Made by a program: the position numbers and the translations under genes. The notes below the pieces were generated by a model. That model ran no database searches. It had not been told where the DNA came from and worked only from the letters and a program-made list of their open reading frames with translations. Positions 47,851 through 62,065 of a stretch of DNA of 64,000 nucleotides are shown piece by piece. The DNA is taken from NCBI RefSeq assembly GCF_021155775.2, contig NC_060238.1:21172470-21236469 (forward strand). Reading direction: 5' to 3'. Origin of the DNA: Neodiprion pinetum. Lineage: Eukaryota > Arthropoda > Insecta > Hymenoptera > Diprionidae. Position 1 is the stretch's first letter. Every line of letters starts with the position of its first letter.

Positions 47851-49751
47851 GTCGTAATAAGTGATCCAACGATTCATGCCAATGAACGTGAACTTGTTAC
47901 CTTGAAAATGAACGAAATCCCAATTCAGTGAGATTCGGAAAGAGGCCAAAGATTTTATACGATATTATTTACTTCTTGAAATATATTTTAAAATATACAA
48001 ATGTTACATCCACTTAACCCGATTACGTTCAACGTTACATTAGGAGGCAGCTGCTCGTCATTTATTTTTTAGAAACTGTAATTGACAATTTTATTCCATT
48101 AAACGTGCATGCATGAATTGTACCAAAGAGTACATATCTTCCTTATCTTCCGGAACATTGAAACCAACTCTCGTTATAGTGGACTGTCTGTATACATATT
48201 ACCTCATATCGTCGTTAATTATTATACATCGATGTATTCAATGTTTATTTGGGACTATTGAACAGTAAATAGCTGTGGTATGATATTTTAATAAAAAAAT
48301 TGGTGTGACAAAAGAAATAACAAAATTAGGGTTTATCAATTGACGGAAAATTGATGTGCTTTAAGTTGGTTGAAAGAAATTCTTTTCGGTATGTGAAAGA
48401 AATTTCATTTCTTGACAAGTATTGAAAAGGCCAAAATTATTTTTCGTTTCTTTTTCTTCGAACTACTAAGATCGTATCGTATATCAAATATTAAATGATC
48501 AAGGCTCATTTCGTTCGCAAATTAGACAGTTCTTAATTACTAAATGAATTTTACTAATAACGTTTCGATATTCTTCTCTGGAGCATCATATAATTTATCG
48601 ACAAAAAAACGAGCAATGATTCCTCGAAGTAGTACGGATGGTAGGCTATTGATGTTGTTAACAAGAAAAAAAAAAAAAAAATACAAAGTAACAGTGATAC
48701 AATTTCTCTAAAATTATCAACGATCGAATAATTTTCTTTGAAATTCATTCTTCCAATCTTCAGTCGATTTTTTCCAACATTTGAATGGTAAATTTCTTTC
48801 TTCCAAAGGTCTACGCATTCTATTCTTAAATCCAAAGGTCAACATCTACCGCGTAATCGTACGATCATAGATCGGTTTTGATTTTCCAAGTGGATTCATG
48901 GTAATCCCGCAGTTCATCTGCCTAGTACCCTGAAAGAAAATCAATATGAAATAGAAGTATTCAGATTGTTTGCGAATTCACTCAGTCGTTGACTTAATTA
49001 AACCTGGCCATTTCCCCTTTGAATGTAACCCTATCAGTCACGCGATTCAGTTTTTTTTTTTTTTTTTTTTTGATACGGAAATGTAGTTATACGTTTTCAA
49101 TGTATATATTTTTCGACGCTGAATGCGAATCTCGTGTCAAAAATTTGTCAAAATAAAAACAACGCCAAAAATGGGGTGAAAACGGGGCGAATTATCAATA
49201 TCGTTTTAGACAGTGTTCTCGAATGAGATTAATATGAATACTTATTTTGAGACGGTACGATCTTAGGCCGAGAATATTTGCAACCCTCAATACTATCTGT
49301 ATGCAACTGTCAGGAGGGTGAAAACTACCCCTATAGATTGAATTTTATAAATCTAATGGCCATTCTGAGATCTCTGTTTGTCAACCAATGAATTTCAAGC
49401 GTTTTTAGTACACGTTTCTTATCAAATTTCTTCGCTAGCGAATTACATTCACGAAAACACCTTTTTTCCATATGTTTAATTATAACAATTGTAAACAACT
49501 TTGGATTTATAAAAAATTATAACCTTTCCAAAGTTGAAGGATTTTTTTTACCTTAAATTACATGAAAATTGATGGTTTTGTATGGAATAGAAAAAAAATG
49601 ACTGAAAGAAAAAAGAAACTGATACCGATATGGTGGTTTCTGTGACTGAAAGGGTCAATGAGGACTCAGCGAGGTTGAACGAGGACTAAAATAGATGTAC
49701 GAATACTTGTTCACCGTGAATTTACCGCTTGCATTATCACCAAACATGTGG
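47851..49751. other. Region downstream of copy B
   Basis: Parts at 48000-48300 match 62480-62750 loosely, as expected for the duplicated unit, and the block at 48826-48929 matches 62994-63107. A T-run lies at 49052-49070. The first bases after the stop share CACGGTGAACAAGTATTC with the copy C 3' flank. No clear poly(A) signal was found. Confidence 0.5.
48826..48929 (-). pseudogene. Frameshifted counterpart of the 62994-63107 segment, downstream of copy B
   Basis: After a TTTCAG acceptor the first 13 or so codons match the copy C segment (QMNCGIT is identical), and the last bases TGGATTTAA also match. Between them the segment is 10 bases shorter (104 against 114), which shifts the frame and brings a TAG after 27 codons. 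The segment lies about 0.8 kb past the copy B stop. No equivalent was found after copy A. Confidence 0.35.
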
Positions 49752-52700
49752 CTACTTTTCTTCTGGTGAAGTAGTGATGACCGTGGGTACAAAGCCGTAA
49801 GGCGGAGTGCTGGCTCCATTGCTGTCTTCTCCGTTGCTCTGATTAGAATGCGAGCTAGCCTTTCTTCGTCTTACCGGCTTAGTCGTGGCGCTGCACTTCA
49901 CGACGAACTTCAGCTCCTCCTTGATCTCATCGACAAAGGAAACCTAGACAAGGGAATATGACGAGGGTGGAGGTCAGTTATCGAATTGGCATAAACCGGA
50001 AGAGGAACCGGAGCACGATTGGAATGAAAGAATTTGAAACCCTCTCACATTCTCTTTTATCGATGTGCAACCCACTGCCCAAAGCAGTTCGCAAGCTGTG
50101 TAGATGCAGGACAAAGCCACGCCGACTGCCAGAACGAGGAAAACGCCTCCAACGTTAGCCACACCCAAAGGTTTGGCATCTGAGGTTCCTCCGCTCTTTT
50201 CCTGTGAAAATTTGGTCAATCTGAACGGTGACGATCGTAACGTAATTTTTTTTTTTTTTTAACTTTTTCGTGCCGTTTGAAGTAGGGAATAAGTTTTGAG
50301 TGCACCAAGATCTTCTTTGCGACATAATGATTGTAGTAAAGACTGAATATCATTGATATGATATAATTGACGTTCCCATTCTTCAGGTTTTTAACAATCT
50401 TACTTCGCACGCGCCGCCCCCTCTTTTCTGCTTCCACCATTTATTCTCCAATTCCTTAAGGACCCCCGTTTCCTGGAGTTTCAATATGCCAGTGCTGAGG
50501 GAATTTCTGTACGGTGAATCTGAAACCAATTACTTGATGTAGTAGAATTTTTTTGCGAAGAGACGGGATGTTGAATGATACAAAAGGTGCAAGATTTTTT
50601 CGTTTGAAGTTGTGATGTGGAATTCTTTGGAATTGATGTTGGGGAATCGGAGATGTACGGGACAATTCTTCTGAAGACTTGATGAAGATCTTTCTACACA
50701 GCCGATATGATTTGCTGCACACGTATGAACATGAGAGAAATCCTAGATTAAAGAGTTAAGGACGGGTTTGCTATTCCGTTTACCTAAGCGATTGGTTGTG
50801 GGTGCGCTATTTCATCCAACATTGGATGGATGTGAGAGAACTGGGTAATTAAAACACAGTAACGTGAGAAATGGTACCGCTTGAGAGATCGTGAGAAATT
50901 GTACGAGCAGACTCAGATATGACCAAAAGTTAAGCTTACTTTTCTTCATTGCAATACCGTAGCCTTTTGCGTCAAGTAAGCCGTTGATCTGGGTGATATT
51001 GCACTTCCTTTCCGCTTCGTACGTAATCGTTGACGATTCCATGAAGAAGGCGTACTTTTCATGCATAACTTTCTGCACACCCGCATCATTCGTGCCTGGC
51101 ATTACTTCTTTCTTATTTTTTTGCATGTAATCGTTCAATGCGGAGTAGGTCGGATCTGTCGTGGCCTGTTTTTGAAAAAGCGATTTACTATGAGAAACAT
51201 GTGCCAAGAAATTAGTAGGAAAACAGAGAACCAACTGAGGGGATGTACACTGAGATTTGTTGGGATGGCAAGATGGCAAAATCCAACAATAAAAAAAGAA
51301 AATCCAAGTAAGCTCGGACATTTCAAACGTCACTTCAAAAGTCAGCCTTCTAGTTCATCAGTCATGAATTTTCTTTATCAATAGTTTCACCTGACATATC
51401 TATAATACCTACACTTCTCCATAACAGCAAAAGTTGGTACTCTTTATGAAAAATCGACCGAAAGCGACTCACCTTAAAGAAATCTGTGGTAGAGCCACTC
51501 ACTTTTGCTCCGTATTTGATACCATGTGAATTATTGAGCAAATCACCGGCGTTCTTGATAAGGGTTTGCTTCGATTCAACGACCAAAAATACCGCCAAAT
51601 TAGCAGTGTAAGAGGAGACTATAATCAGCGTGAAGAACCACCAGGAACCGGCCATCATACGAGTCGACATGCCTCTGAAAATGGTGAGACATTAAATAAC
51701 GACCGATCGAATTGCTCATTTTCAATTCATCCAGAAATGGTCGGGAACCATTCAGCGAACGAAAGAACCCACGACGGAACATCAGTGCGCACTTTACTGG
51801 ACATGGTAAAAAATTCTCAACTTGCACCCCGACTTACATTGGAGCGATTTCTGATCCTTGCTGCATGATGGCACCGATGGTGAACCAGAAGGCGTTCTTC
51901 AGACTGAACTGGTTCTCCAGTTCCTCGGGTTCCTCGATGCAGGGATAGGGATTGTTCCATTCAGCCGGACACAAGCGACCGGCGACGAAGAAAAGCAGGG
52001 AGACGACAAGGTACGTGCCCAGCAGGTACATCCAAACTTCGTTCGAGAATGGCATCAAGAAAGAAAAGAGGCTGGATCCCATGGGCGTTGGCTTCCTGAA
52101 GAGAATGCTGATCCCTGTGAGGACAAGCCTTTGCCGTCAGTGACACATTCACATTTAGGAGAAGAAGGGGCTTCGCAACTAAGCTCCACTTATATACGCT
52201 CCCTATATTCTTGATTTACAACACCCATAGATGATCCCTTTATGGTTTCGTCTCGAAGTTCATGCATTCCCAATACAAGGTGAAGACCTTGCAGTTTCAA
52301 TCGTTACTAACTATATTTTCGGTAATAGTTTGCAAGGACGTTTGTTTCTTGCTGTACCCTGACTAATTCAGACAGACCAACAGATAATGGTTTCCAAATT
52401 GAGAAACAAATTGGAAAATTTTGTGACTGAACAGTGTTCTAGAGTCTAGTTCTACTGATTAAGGAACCTTCGAAACGTGTATTTATTCTCTAGAACCGAA
52501 AATAAATTGGATGCAAATGGAGGGAAAACTTCGTTATTACCCAAGTTCATGAAAGGCATCGTGAAGTCTACGGCTTCTTGACGATCGGCCGTGATTGTGA
52601 GATCAGTGATAGCCAAGTCCGCTTTCTGTGACAGATAACAATAAGGTATTTCAGTTTCGCAAGCTCTTTATAACGACTGGTCAATATTTTGTCAACAAAC

Positions 52701-55700
52701 TAACGTCTTCCATGATCTTCTTTATCATGCCATTCCATTCTCCAGTTTTAGAATTCTTCGAACCATAAACGTTGTCGGTTTGGACCTCAAAGATGTATTT
52801 GAAGCCCAGAATTTTAGAAAGCTCGTGAATTATGTCGATCCCAAAACCCTCGAACCTCTCATTTCCGATTTCCTCCCTCGCTGATTCCTTCAGCATTCCG
52901 TAGGGCGGGGTCTAGGGAAATTTGACAAATCAGTCTTCAAACTCAACGGCTATCCAGATGATGTACCGCCGTATTCAAGGTACCCACTATGGCTATGAGG
53001 ACAAGGAACGTCTTGTTACGAAGACTGAGCTCGGCCGTCGGATCGAATAGTGGCTGTTTCGGGATGTAACTGATCCCTTGCGTCTTGTTCCACGTCCCGA
53101 TCTTATGCAGTCCGTCCAGGTCCAGGCGTACCAAGTCCAGTTTGAAGTTGCTTCGGTAGCCGGACGAGTCGAACTTTATCAGCCCAGTCATTCCTGTCGA
53201 CTCGATCTGAAAGTAAACAACTTGTTCGAGCACTCCGTGTTCCGCATACAGGATTCTTGTTTTCACTTTTCGATGTATCCTGAACTCTCAGGGCATCTCT
53301 GCGCTAATCCGGGATTCTCAATTGAAGCTGGACGAGAGACCAAACCTTATTCTTGCGAGAAATGTGCAGAAACTGCGGTTTCTTACCGATCTCATGATGT
53401 TCATCAAACTGGATCCGTGCTCCCAGCTATCGACGTTTTGACACAGGGAAGTTTTCGTGTCAGCCACAATGGCATCGTCAAGCTGTTTCAGGGCTCTTCC
53501 AAAAACTTGGACACTGTCGTAAATTAGGGCCGCCTCTGCGGTGAGCTGAGATGGACCTTCCACACCCCATTCCGATGCGTGTTTCTCAAAGGTGTCGATG
53601 ACCACGGGATCGTCGGGATCTATCAAACGTAATCCCGTCAAATTTGTTCCACCATGTTGGTAGGGCTCGAGGTTGATGGTGGACAAGTCCTGAAAGATAA
53701 GGCCAATAATAATTTCCTTTCTACAGATTCTAGATTTATTTTATATTTTACCAACGACGCGATTATGAAGCTGTGCTTGTCCGACATTAAGCCAACTTGT
53801 TGAGCCTGCTTCAAAACTTCTGACAGTATGTCTATTGAGCAATCCAATACTATGTTCGGGTCTCCAGACGTTTTGACCTCTCTCAGAACTTGCCTGCAGG
53901 AAAGCGGTTACTTTAGTAACGATTTAAAAAATATCAGATTTGGTTTTTCCCATATTTCAGTGAATTTTTCTGAATGGTATAGTCAGGAATGTACAGTTTG
54001 ACATTATGTTAATGGTAATGCACCCTCCAAATAAGCCGTTATTTTCCACCCCTGCTTACAACGTTGGAAGATATGTCAATCGGCCATTTTGAACAACGAA
54101 CTCGCACCTGTAATTCGGTCCTTCGGATAACTGTCTCACGGTAACTGTGTGCCCCCGGCGATCCCATCTCTTCAGAAGATCGTGCATCCGAATCAGGTTC
54201 TCGGTGCTTTCGTAGAGTATCGTAAATGTCTTCCACTCAAAATCCTCAGCAAGCTGCAGGTATATCTGTGGAGACGTCTTCGAATGAAATGGTTTGTATC
54301 GTCACTTTTGCGAATGTATGCCTCTTCAATTTCACTTCTTATAAAATTTTTCTATAAATTCATGAACAACAATTCTACTGAAATATAGCTTCTGCAGCGA
54401 TGTAAAAGATTCGTTAGACGTAGAAACATTAACTCTTGACACAAGGATTCAAACAGTCTCAACAGTGAAACAGGATGATAAATCACACGGGCTCAACGCC
54501 GACTTCATAATGTATGGGTCTGGAGATCTCAAATACGAAGATGCTCCCGTAGTAACGTAACTACTTTTTTATCACCGTTTATTTTTATTTTGTGTAACTT
54601 TCATGCGTCGAATACGGACACGACTTACACACGGTAATGGAACGTTTCGTGCTCGTAGTCAAACGTCCGCATCCCATGAACTACAACAGTTCAAGCTTCG
54701 CGATACGTTTGAAACTGGATTACGATCAGCAGTTGAATGCGTACGCTTTTGCTATCAAACCATCGCTACTCATCGCCTTAAACGTATAATCTGTTGAGAA
54801 TTCGTTTTGAATCCTTATACTCCTCCTCTCTCTCTCTCTCTTCACTGCCTTTTCTCCGTTAAGATTTCTCGTTCCGAAATGAAACCGCAAAATTTCGTCA
54901 AAATTAAAGTAGCACAAATGAAATCTTCAACATTAAAAAAAATTTGTAATTAAATAAAAGCTTTTCCGCTCGAAAGAAAAATCGGATAAAACGGGATCAA
55001 ACTCCGTGGAATCCGTTTACTCGCGCTTTCGAAAGCTCGGACAGCTTACCTTGGACAAAGTATACGAATACGGATACATGTTGAGCAGTCCGTTTCCCCG
55101 TATCTGTCGAGAATCCCACCTCGCTTCAATGTGAGGAATCTCCATCGTGTCGCACATGCTCTGCACGTGTCTGGCGGTAACTTTATTACTTGGACCGAAA
55201 ATCGCTGCAACCCCCGTATTGGCCAAGGCACAGACTGAAAATTGCGTCAAATTATATATAGATCATACGGGACAACGAAAAAAAAAAGAATGTAGAACAA
55301 AGTTTTCAGCTGCCAATTCGACTAGACAATAACGACACGCGGTAATTTGTCAGAAGCTTCAACTTTTCGTATTCTCTGACATAAATCAGTTGAGATTCAA
55401 TGAAATTACCAATATTAGTCTTCCAGTTTTTCGCAACCGTAATTGAATACAACTTTGCAATAGATTGTACAGCGATTTGAAAAAGCTCTTTGTTTTATGA
55501 TTGGGGAAATACTTGCTCGCCATCGATTGACTCGTTAATAACGAGCGTAAGCAGTTCCAAGTTTTCACTTCACTTTTTCTTAATCAAAAATATATTATAA
55601 AATTTTGTCTATCTTTCATCTTTATTCTAATCAATCTATGAATCCAGTATTTTTCTCTTGAAATTCAACTTTCAATGCCATATTCGAGCCTGCTGTGAAC

Positions 55701-56456
55701 TGTTCAACTTGAAAATAAATACAACGAAGTATAAGTATCGAAAAGTCTTGTCACCTTGATGTTAAAAGAATTAAAACAATAGCTGAAAAAATGGAAGCAA
55801 ATCATACTGAAAAATAAACAAAAAATCTGGCCCAACCGGTTTTTGGACTCGTAACCTCTCGCAATGAAGATGAGAAAAATCGAGATGTTAATTTGTTTTT
55901 TTTTTTTCCATTCATAGGAAAATCTCTCACCGGATTGTGACACGTCATAGGGATCATTATTAACGGTGATTATCTGCGCCTCGACAAACTGGTTTGGCAG
56001 CTCGGGATTTCCGTGCCTTTCATCGTTCAACACTCGGCTGGACAACCTAAACGCAGTTGCCGTCAAATCATCCTCCTCGAATAATCCGCCTGGAGAAGAA
56101 TCGTTGGAAATATTTGTCATCCGTATAATCTGGCTTTGAATATTCCAGCAAGCGAAAGAATTTCGTGTGTTTAAATAAAAAATTCATCTCGCACAACTGA
56201 CCTCGGAAAATTATGTAATCGGGCAATTGAACTTTTTTACACACACAAAACCAATGATCTCTTATCACTGACTGTTTCGTTTGCCAAGGCTGGATTTAAA
56301 AAAAAAAAAAAAAAAAAAACAACAAAGAAAAAGAAAAAGAAATTGGACGCTGTGCTAACGGAGACGAACGATCATCAGCTTACCTACTATAACCGTTTTT
56401 CCGAATCCGAAAATTCCCGATGGCAAGAATACCATCAATATCAACTCGATGAGCAT
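49752..56456 (-). CDS. Kainate-type ionotropic glutamate receptor subunit, copy B (complete, 15 coding exons)
   Basis: Coding exons (high-low): 56456-56384, 56089-55931, 55234-55050, 54265-54108, 53893-53752, 53689-53387, 53206-52988, 52911-52705, 52625-52541, 52114-51838, 51674-51473, 51165-50940, 50519-50404, 50201-50049, 49943-49752. Exons 1-14 have exactly the lengths and phases of copy A; only the last is shorter (192 against 204 bases). The frame is open to a TAG, giving 898 residues. Domain order matches copy A, so residue numbers agree to 835: signal peptide, amino-terminal domain, S1 with R497, M1, pore MQQGS with Q595, M3, S2 with S664/T665/E713, M4. M3 here keeps SSYTANLAVF preceded by SWWFFTLII, much closer to vertebrate kainate receptors than copy A. 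Splice site 7 uses GTGGGT and intron 13 is only 202 bases. It is a head-to-tail duplicate of copy A, 18.5 kb away (stop to stop), and probably a channel subunit that could co-assemble with it (inference). Confidence 0.93.
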
Positions 56457-56476
56457 ATTAAGATCATTGGGATGAT

Positions 56477-58910
56477 CTGAAAATAAATGTTTCGTACGGT
56501 AACTACAAAACAATTATATCGAGAGAAAAATTTTCGATTTGTAAAACTGTTGTTACGGTTGATTTCAAAATCAATGATTAACAATTACCGATGTTAGTTG
56601 CTTTACAAATTTTATTTTCATGCACTGTTTCATTATTATTACAAAAAAATCACGCGGACAATCTAACAAATTTTTTGTTGAATTTTATTAACAACTGCCT
56701 TTGTACACGTGGGTTAGAAAATAAAATCGTAGATGAAGTATGAGGTTCATTTTCATCGTATACTTAGGCACATGCAATCTTTCAGTGATGCACAAGTTTA
56801 CAAGTTTTGGCGGAAATCTTCAATATTTGTTAGAAAATCCCTGAGTATATTTCTGTGGCTATATTTTATTTTTGAAAAAAGAACTGTCCAAGAAAACATG
56901 AATAAAGTAATATGAATACGCTGTTAATGAACTACGTGTAAATATACGTTCAAAAGTTGAAAAAAAAAAACATAAATGAAAATCGAAGGAACAAACTTTT
57001 GTTCGATAATATTCTTGGAAAAATTCAAAATCGTGAAATTTTTGAGACTGAAAATTACGATACGTAAAATTGACTTTCGTTGGGATGAAAAGTGGGCAGC
57101 TTGATCATTGCATCAATATTTACGCCGATGCAGATTGACGCCTTGATTATTTGTTCGCACGGATTTCACGTTTACTTTGCTAATTGAAACTCGAGTCAGA
57201 ATATAAATCACTCGTCGTTGTTTTTCAAAATACCCGGATCAGTATCGTTTTATTCCTCAAAGTTTCACAAGCTCTCTATTTTTTCTTTCCCATGTAACGA
57301 ATTATGTTCTATGATGTATAAATAACCGTAACGCGATGTCTTCGTCAATTTGCTGAAAATTCAATTTCTTATCGTCTAAAATGAAGTAAAAACAGCACGG
57401 AGACAAGAAGAACAAAAGATTTTAATCAAAACTGCAGAAAGAGAGAGACGCATCAGGGTTATTCGTAAAAAAAAAAAAAAAAAAAACACTCATGTCCATT
57501 ACATTTCTCACTATAAATGTAGAAGATTTGACTTTGTACACAGGGGTTTTCACTGATTATACACTAAATTCGGCATTTTACTAAGTATATTTTACAAAAA
57601 GACCTGAAGTCTTTCTTTTTTCCTGCACTTTTGAGTAAAATATACTCTTTCATTCTCTTCGTAAGTGCGATAAGAAAAAAAGCTGCAAGCGCACCCGTCA
57701 GGAGTACGGAAATTCGTTAATTCATCGATTTTTTTTTTACCGTTTTACGCACGTGTCTCGAAAAGAATACTCGGCCGAGACGAAAATCGACTCTTACACG
57801 TGTATTTATATATCCGCGACGTCTTGACCTCGTCGCTGCGTACGCCAACACAATTTCGCTTTTGCGTAATCATCGGAACCGCTACTTTACGCTATGTAAT
57901 TCGATTTTGGATCTCGTCCCATTTCACGCACGCCCAAATATCCCCATAATTAACGATCGATTGATTATATTCACGCGGTTTTACGTCGTTGAGCGTCGCC
58001 CTAAAATAAACCCTCTTTCGTAATGAAGGAGAAAAAAGAAAGACGCTAAAATAAAACTGTCTTCTTGGTTATTACTCGGACCGTTATTTCAATATCTGGA
58101 CAAAGAATTTTTGATCCAATTTTTCTTTTTGCTACGAACGCAAAATAAGACCGTGAATAATTCAAAATTTGTGATGTTATCGGTTCATTTGACGTACGCA
58201 ACGTTTTTACTTTTGCGAAATGTTTTTACACAACGTTATTTATGTGGCTTTTCGAATGAGTTCAATGACATAACAAACTTAACACACATTTTTTGAAAAT
58301 AAACGAAAATATTATTCTGTGGAATTTGAAGAGGAAACAAAAATGTACTTTCGAAAAATCGATAGAGCTAATTAGTTTTTAAATTAGTGGTGAAGGGTCG
58401 GGGTCTCCATATTTTTTTACATCGCTCTTTTTTTTATTACGATCCACAATTTTCGAGTTATGATTTATTGGAAGTTGAACCTTTTTTTTTCAAGGTGAAT
58501 TAAAGAAATCTTTAGAACTTTGAATGTTCAGAATGGATGAGAAAGAGTTCTTGGGAGGAAATAATAATACGATCATGATATACGAATATTCAAAAATCTG
58601 AAAATCATTACTAATTCATCATCAAATCCACAAGGTTGATTCGTCAAAAAATTTTACAACCCAAAATTGCATGATTGAAATTTCTCCGAGCTGAGTTGTT
58701 AGAATTATAAATATTGAAATTCGACAATGGAATTTTTTTACCTTGCCTCAAAGTTGTGCTAGGAAAATCACAGAATAATTCTGCGATAATTTTTGAAGAT
58801 AAGACCGCAGGTTTTTGAAATCAATTTCATCTTGTAATATACAAACAGATAAAAAAAAAGCTGGAAATGAATTAAATCTCAGCCGCTCGATTCTGAACAC
58901 TGTTCCGGGA
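56477..58910 (-). other. 3' part of the predicted first intron of copy B
   Basis: AT-rich, with A-runs. A loosely matching stretch at about 57087-57235 (AAAGTGGGCAGC ... TTGATTATTTG) corresponds to 41247-41435 in copy A. No ORF is supported. Confidence 0.5.
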
Positions 58911-59810
58911 TTTTTTTGTTACAAAACAATTTCCGCGGTGTCGGTAACTGTTCGGTTGATTACAAGAAGCAGCGGAGTCTGGATCAGCGGTCGACTAGAA
59001 TTGGACCGCAATTCAATGCCGAGAAAAAATCGATTCCTCATCGAAGCCTGGAGTCAGGAATGCGATAAGGAGTCGATTATTTGTAAATCCACGTATAACA
59101 AAGCAGCGATACAGAACTCGAGTCGTGTTCAGAGTAACTAATCTGGGTCAAGTGGCGAACGTCTCGGCGAATCGCTGCCGGTGAATGGTTGCACGGCTTA
59201 AGCTCTAAAAGAAGAAGTCGCAGTTCGTCTGATCGCGATACGAGAGTCGAGTGGAGGCCGAAGCCGGCTGCCTGATTGCCCGCGCCTAACGACGACTTCC
59301 GCTTTCGAAAATGGTCATGAACGAAAAGAAAGGAAGAACAAAATAACGCCAAGTCGAAGAATTTCCTTGGGTTTGAAAAATAATTGTAAGGCGGGTGATC
59401 GAATTCCGTAGTATTAATTAGGACGCGTCAGAAGGATGAACTTTATGAACTCTTTTCAGAAATGATTTGACACTAAATTTCGAGCTTGAATCGGCCAGGG
59501 TTGGAAAAATATTAACTTAGTTGTTGGCCTTGTTTCACCGAGCAACGATAGTCATTTAAAAGTGGTTAAAATTAGCGGGAATCATTCTTCGTGGCGAGAC
59601 GGTTGCAAAGCAAATATTGAAATGAGAACACAGCAAGCGTTTGAAAATTAAAAAAAAAAAAAACAAAAGCAAGCTCTCCACAACTCGGTTAAATACAATT
59701 CAGCAAAACAAGATTAATGTAAAAAACGATAAATCACATCGCCAAAAATCTCGCGCGTTAAACGGAAGCTCGACGAAGCTTTTTCAAACCGTGACAAATT
59801 CCTGTCTTAC
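58911..59810. promoter_or_regulatory. Upstream block of copy B, near-identical to 42940-43860
   Basis: This is the partner of the block upstream of copy A. Here it runs straight into the predicted first exon at 59811, whereas in copy A about 1.2 kb of extra sequence lies between the two parts. Sequence before about 58910 shows little similarity to the matching part of copy A, so the border of high identity is abrupt. Function is not known; conserved regulatory sequence or recent conversion both fit. Confidence 0.5.
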
Positions 59811-60120
59811 CTATTCACACGGAAAAGAGTAAAGAGGACCAATTTGCGTGGATGCGTAAGTATATCGAGTAAACAATAACACCCTTCGGACTTTTGGCGA
59901 GTGTGCAAAACGTGCTTCAAGCCCTTCCCTAGCGCAAAATGAAGCTAGACGACGCCGCGACGGCTCCGCGCGCTTCCAGAGATCGAGCAGAAATGCCAAA
60001 AGTGCGCAGCTCCCGACGCGCATAGACTCTGCGTTCTTATTCTGGCCCTTCTTGAACTTCCCCTCCCTTGTCACCTCAGCCCCCTTATCCGCTCCGTGGG
60101 ACAACAGATGGACTCGATTC
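59811..60120 (-). promoter_or_regulatory. Predicted non-coding first exon (5' UTR) of copy B, with a 70-codon upstream ORF
   Basis: This is the counterpart of the block at 45091-45400. On the minus strand it ends with GAATAG|GTAAGA at 59811/59810, and the coding exon of copy B has an acceptor (TTATTTTCAG) just before 56476. The ORF starting at the ATG at 60023 has 70 codons and again stops exactly at the donor; its peptide differs from the copy A version at two residues (His to Tyr, Val to Phe). The ATG is not the receptor start and the ORF is out of continuity with it, so if the exon is real this is an upstream ORF that could lower translation. An alternative is that the block is a promoter or enhancer and not transcribed. 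Confidence 0.45.
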
Positions 60121-61328
60121 TACTTTCAGCCCGCAAAAGACATATTTCCTACAAACCTACTTCGTCGTACGGTGACCCCAAACCCGTGTCTTGTCAGACG
60201 TTTTCAGACTCTGTTTATTCTGCATGTTTTTTTTTTTTATTTACTTTCGAATATATCAATTTTGTTTATAAGGCAATTTTGCATCATTTGTCAATAATTC
60301 ATCTCACCTCACGCTACAAAACTTCGATGCACGATCGTCACTAAATTCGTTTCAAGATCGCATAAAAAATTTTCTTGAAAACCTGACGATATAGAATAAT
60401 AAATTTTATGTCAGGTTTTTTGATACTGATGAAACTCACGGTTCGACGTCCGGGGTTTGAATATGAATCGTATACAATAGTTGATAAGATGAGTGCCCTT
60501 GAAATTTAGTACCTGAGTGAGATCATTTTAAACGAGACAGCAAGAGTCGAGAATCGAAGGAAGTAGCTCCGTGATTAAGGACACTCTGACATCCAGAGAT
60601 AAGACATTTCGATGAAATTTTAATTTTTGAAGACTAAAGTGACCTGTTTGCGAAATTTACAGATTTGTAAAATCTGATTACGGTATTTTCTATAGGATAA
60701 GATCGCTTGCGACAATACGGGAACTCACAATCAGACGAACTGAGTGATAGATTGAAGGTAAAAATAAGTAGCTGATGTGTTACTGGCAGAGACTCTTCGT
60801 TATTGTGAAAAGAGAAATATTTTCGAGCCCAACTCGTGAGTAGGACGAAATGAGAAAATGGATTTTTATTGAGAAAAAAATTTGGTCGTCATGACCAAAA
60901 TTTTGTCCTGGCAACAAAGTTTCAGGGTTAATATACATTCGACCAAACATTGTTTTCAGCCAATCGAAGAGTTGAGTTGATTTTATAGTCTATAGAATGC
61001 GTAACGTTTTAGTTAAGGTCTTGGAATATTTTTGGCACTACAATACTATAATTTCTGTTGCTATTGCGAAATCAAATATACACAATGAAATCTTTTCGTA
61101 ATGATTCATAAAGGATTGTTCAATTTTTGTGACTGAAAAAATTATAGTCCGATTGTAATTTATGCTGAATTAAAAATCACATAAAATAATGACAAGAGAA
61201 TATTTGCAATTTTGAACCAATCATTTCATTAATCTTGTTACTTAAAACAAAATATTGTATTCCCGCGAGACGATTTTCTACAAAACGCATCGTCAAGTCT
61301 ATTTTTTTTTAAATAAATTAACTAGACG

Positions 61329-61329
<1 letters not shown>

Positions 61330-61360
<31 letters not shown>

Positions 61361-62065
61361 TTGATAGAAAGATGGATAGATGAATATATTTATGTCTATA
61401 ACGCAATAGAGGTAGAGAGAGAGAGGAGAGAGAAGAGGAGAGAGAGAGAGAGAGGAAACTCGTTGCTATTTTTGTCACGTGCAGCAGAAATTCCTTCGGT
61501 CAATTGCAACCCGTGTGCAAGGTGATGAACTATTTTATTCTGCGACTTCTGCAAGCCATTTATAACGTGTAGCGTCTGGATATCACCGGTTTGACATCGC
61601 GTTGTCACCTTTGATTGCGGAATGCCTTTATTTTCGAAAAACTTCTGTCGAATTGAGATCATTCAATTATTTCATTTCACTTGGTTAAAGAAAAAAAAAA
61701 ATTACGAAGCAAAGAATAAGAATGAAATCCTTTCAAAGTTACTAATGACTAAATTTTCTTGATTTCAATCTGCAGTTTTCACCTATTTTTAAAGTCATTG
61801 ACAGATTTATTTTGGAAAATTAAATCCAATTTTTATTACTTTCTAACAACGCCCGGTCTTGCAATTTTTTTTCCTGGCCCTACGTCCGATTCCTAAGGCT
61901 TCTGAAAAAAATCTGATTTACCAATAACGTAGAAAGCTACATTATCGATGTCGAGCGGTGGCCTCGATGCGCCTTCTCGCAGGCAACTTCAAGCATTGTT
62001 TTGTCACTGCGCGAATGTAAATTTAGGGCAAAGGTCGTCCGACCTCTGACGGAATTTTTCCCTTT
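61330..62065. repeat. Flanking block shared with 45895-46660
   Basis: The GA tract at 61335-61360 and 61420-61455, ACTCGTTGCTATTTTTGT, AGAAATTCCTTCGGTCAA and TACCAATAACGTAGAAAGCT repeat the order found upstream of copy A. The block separates copies B and C and holds no supported ORF. Confidence 0.65.

Noticed and set aside
60430..60470. tRNA-like B-box words (GGTTCGA...) here and at 5068, 9711 and 37613
   Set aside because: No matching A box or cloverleaf arms could be drawn.
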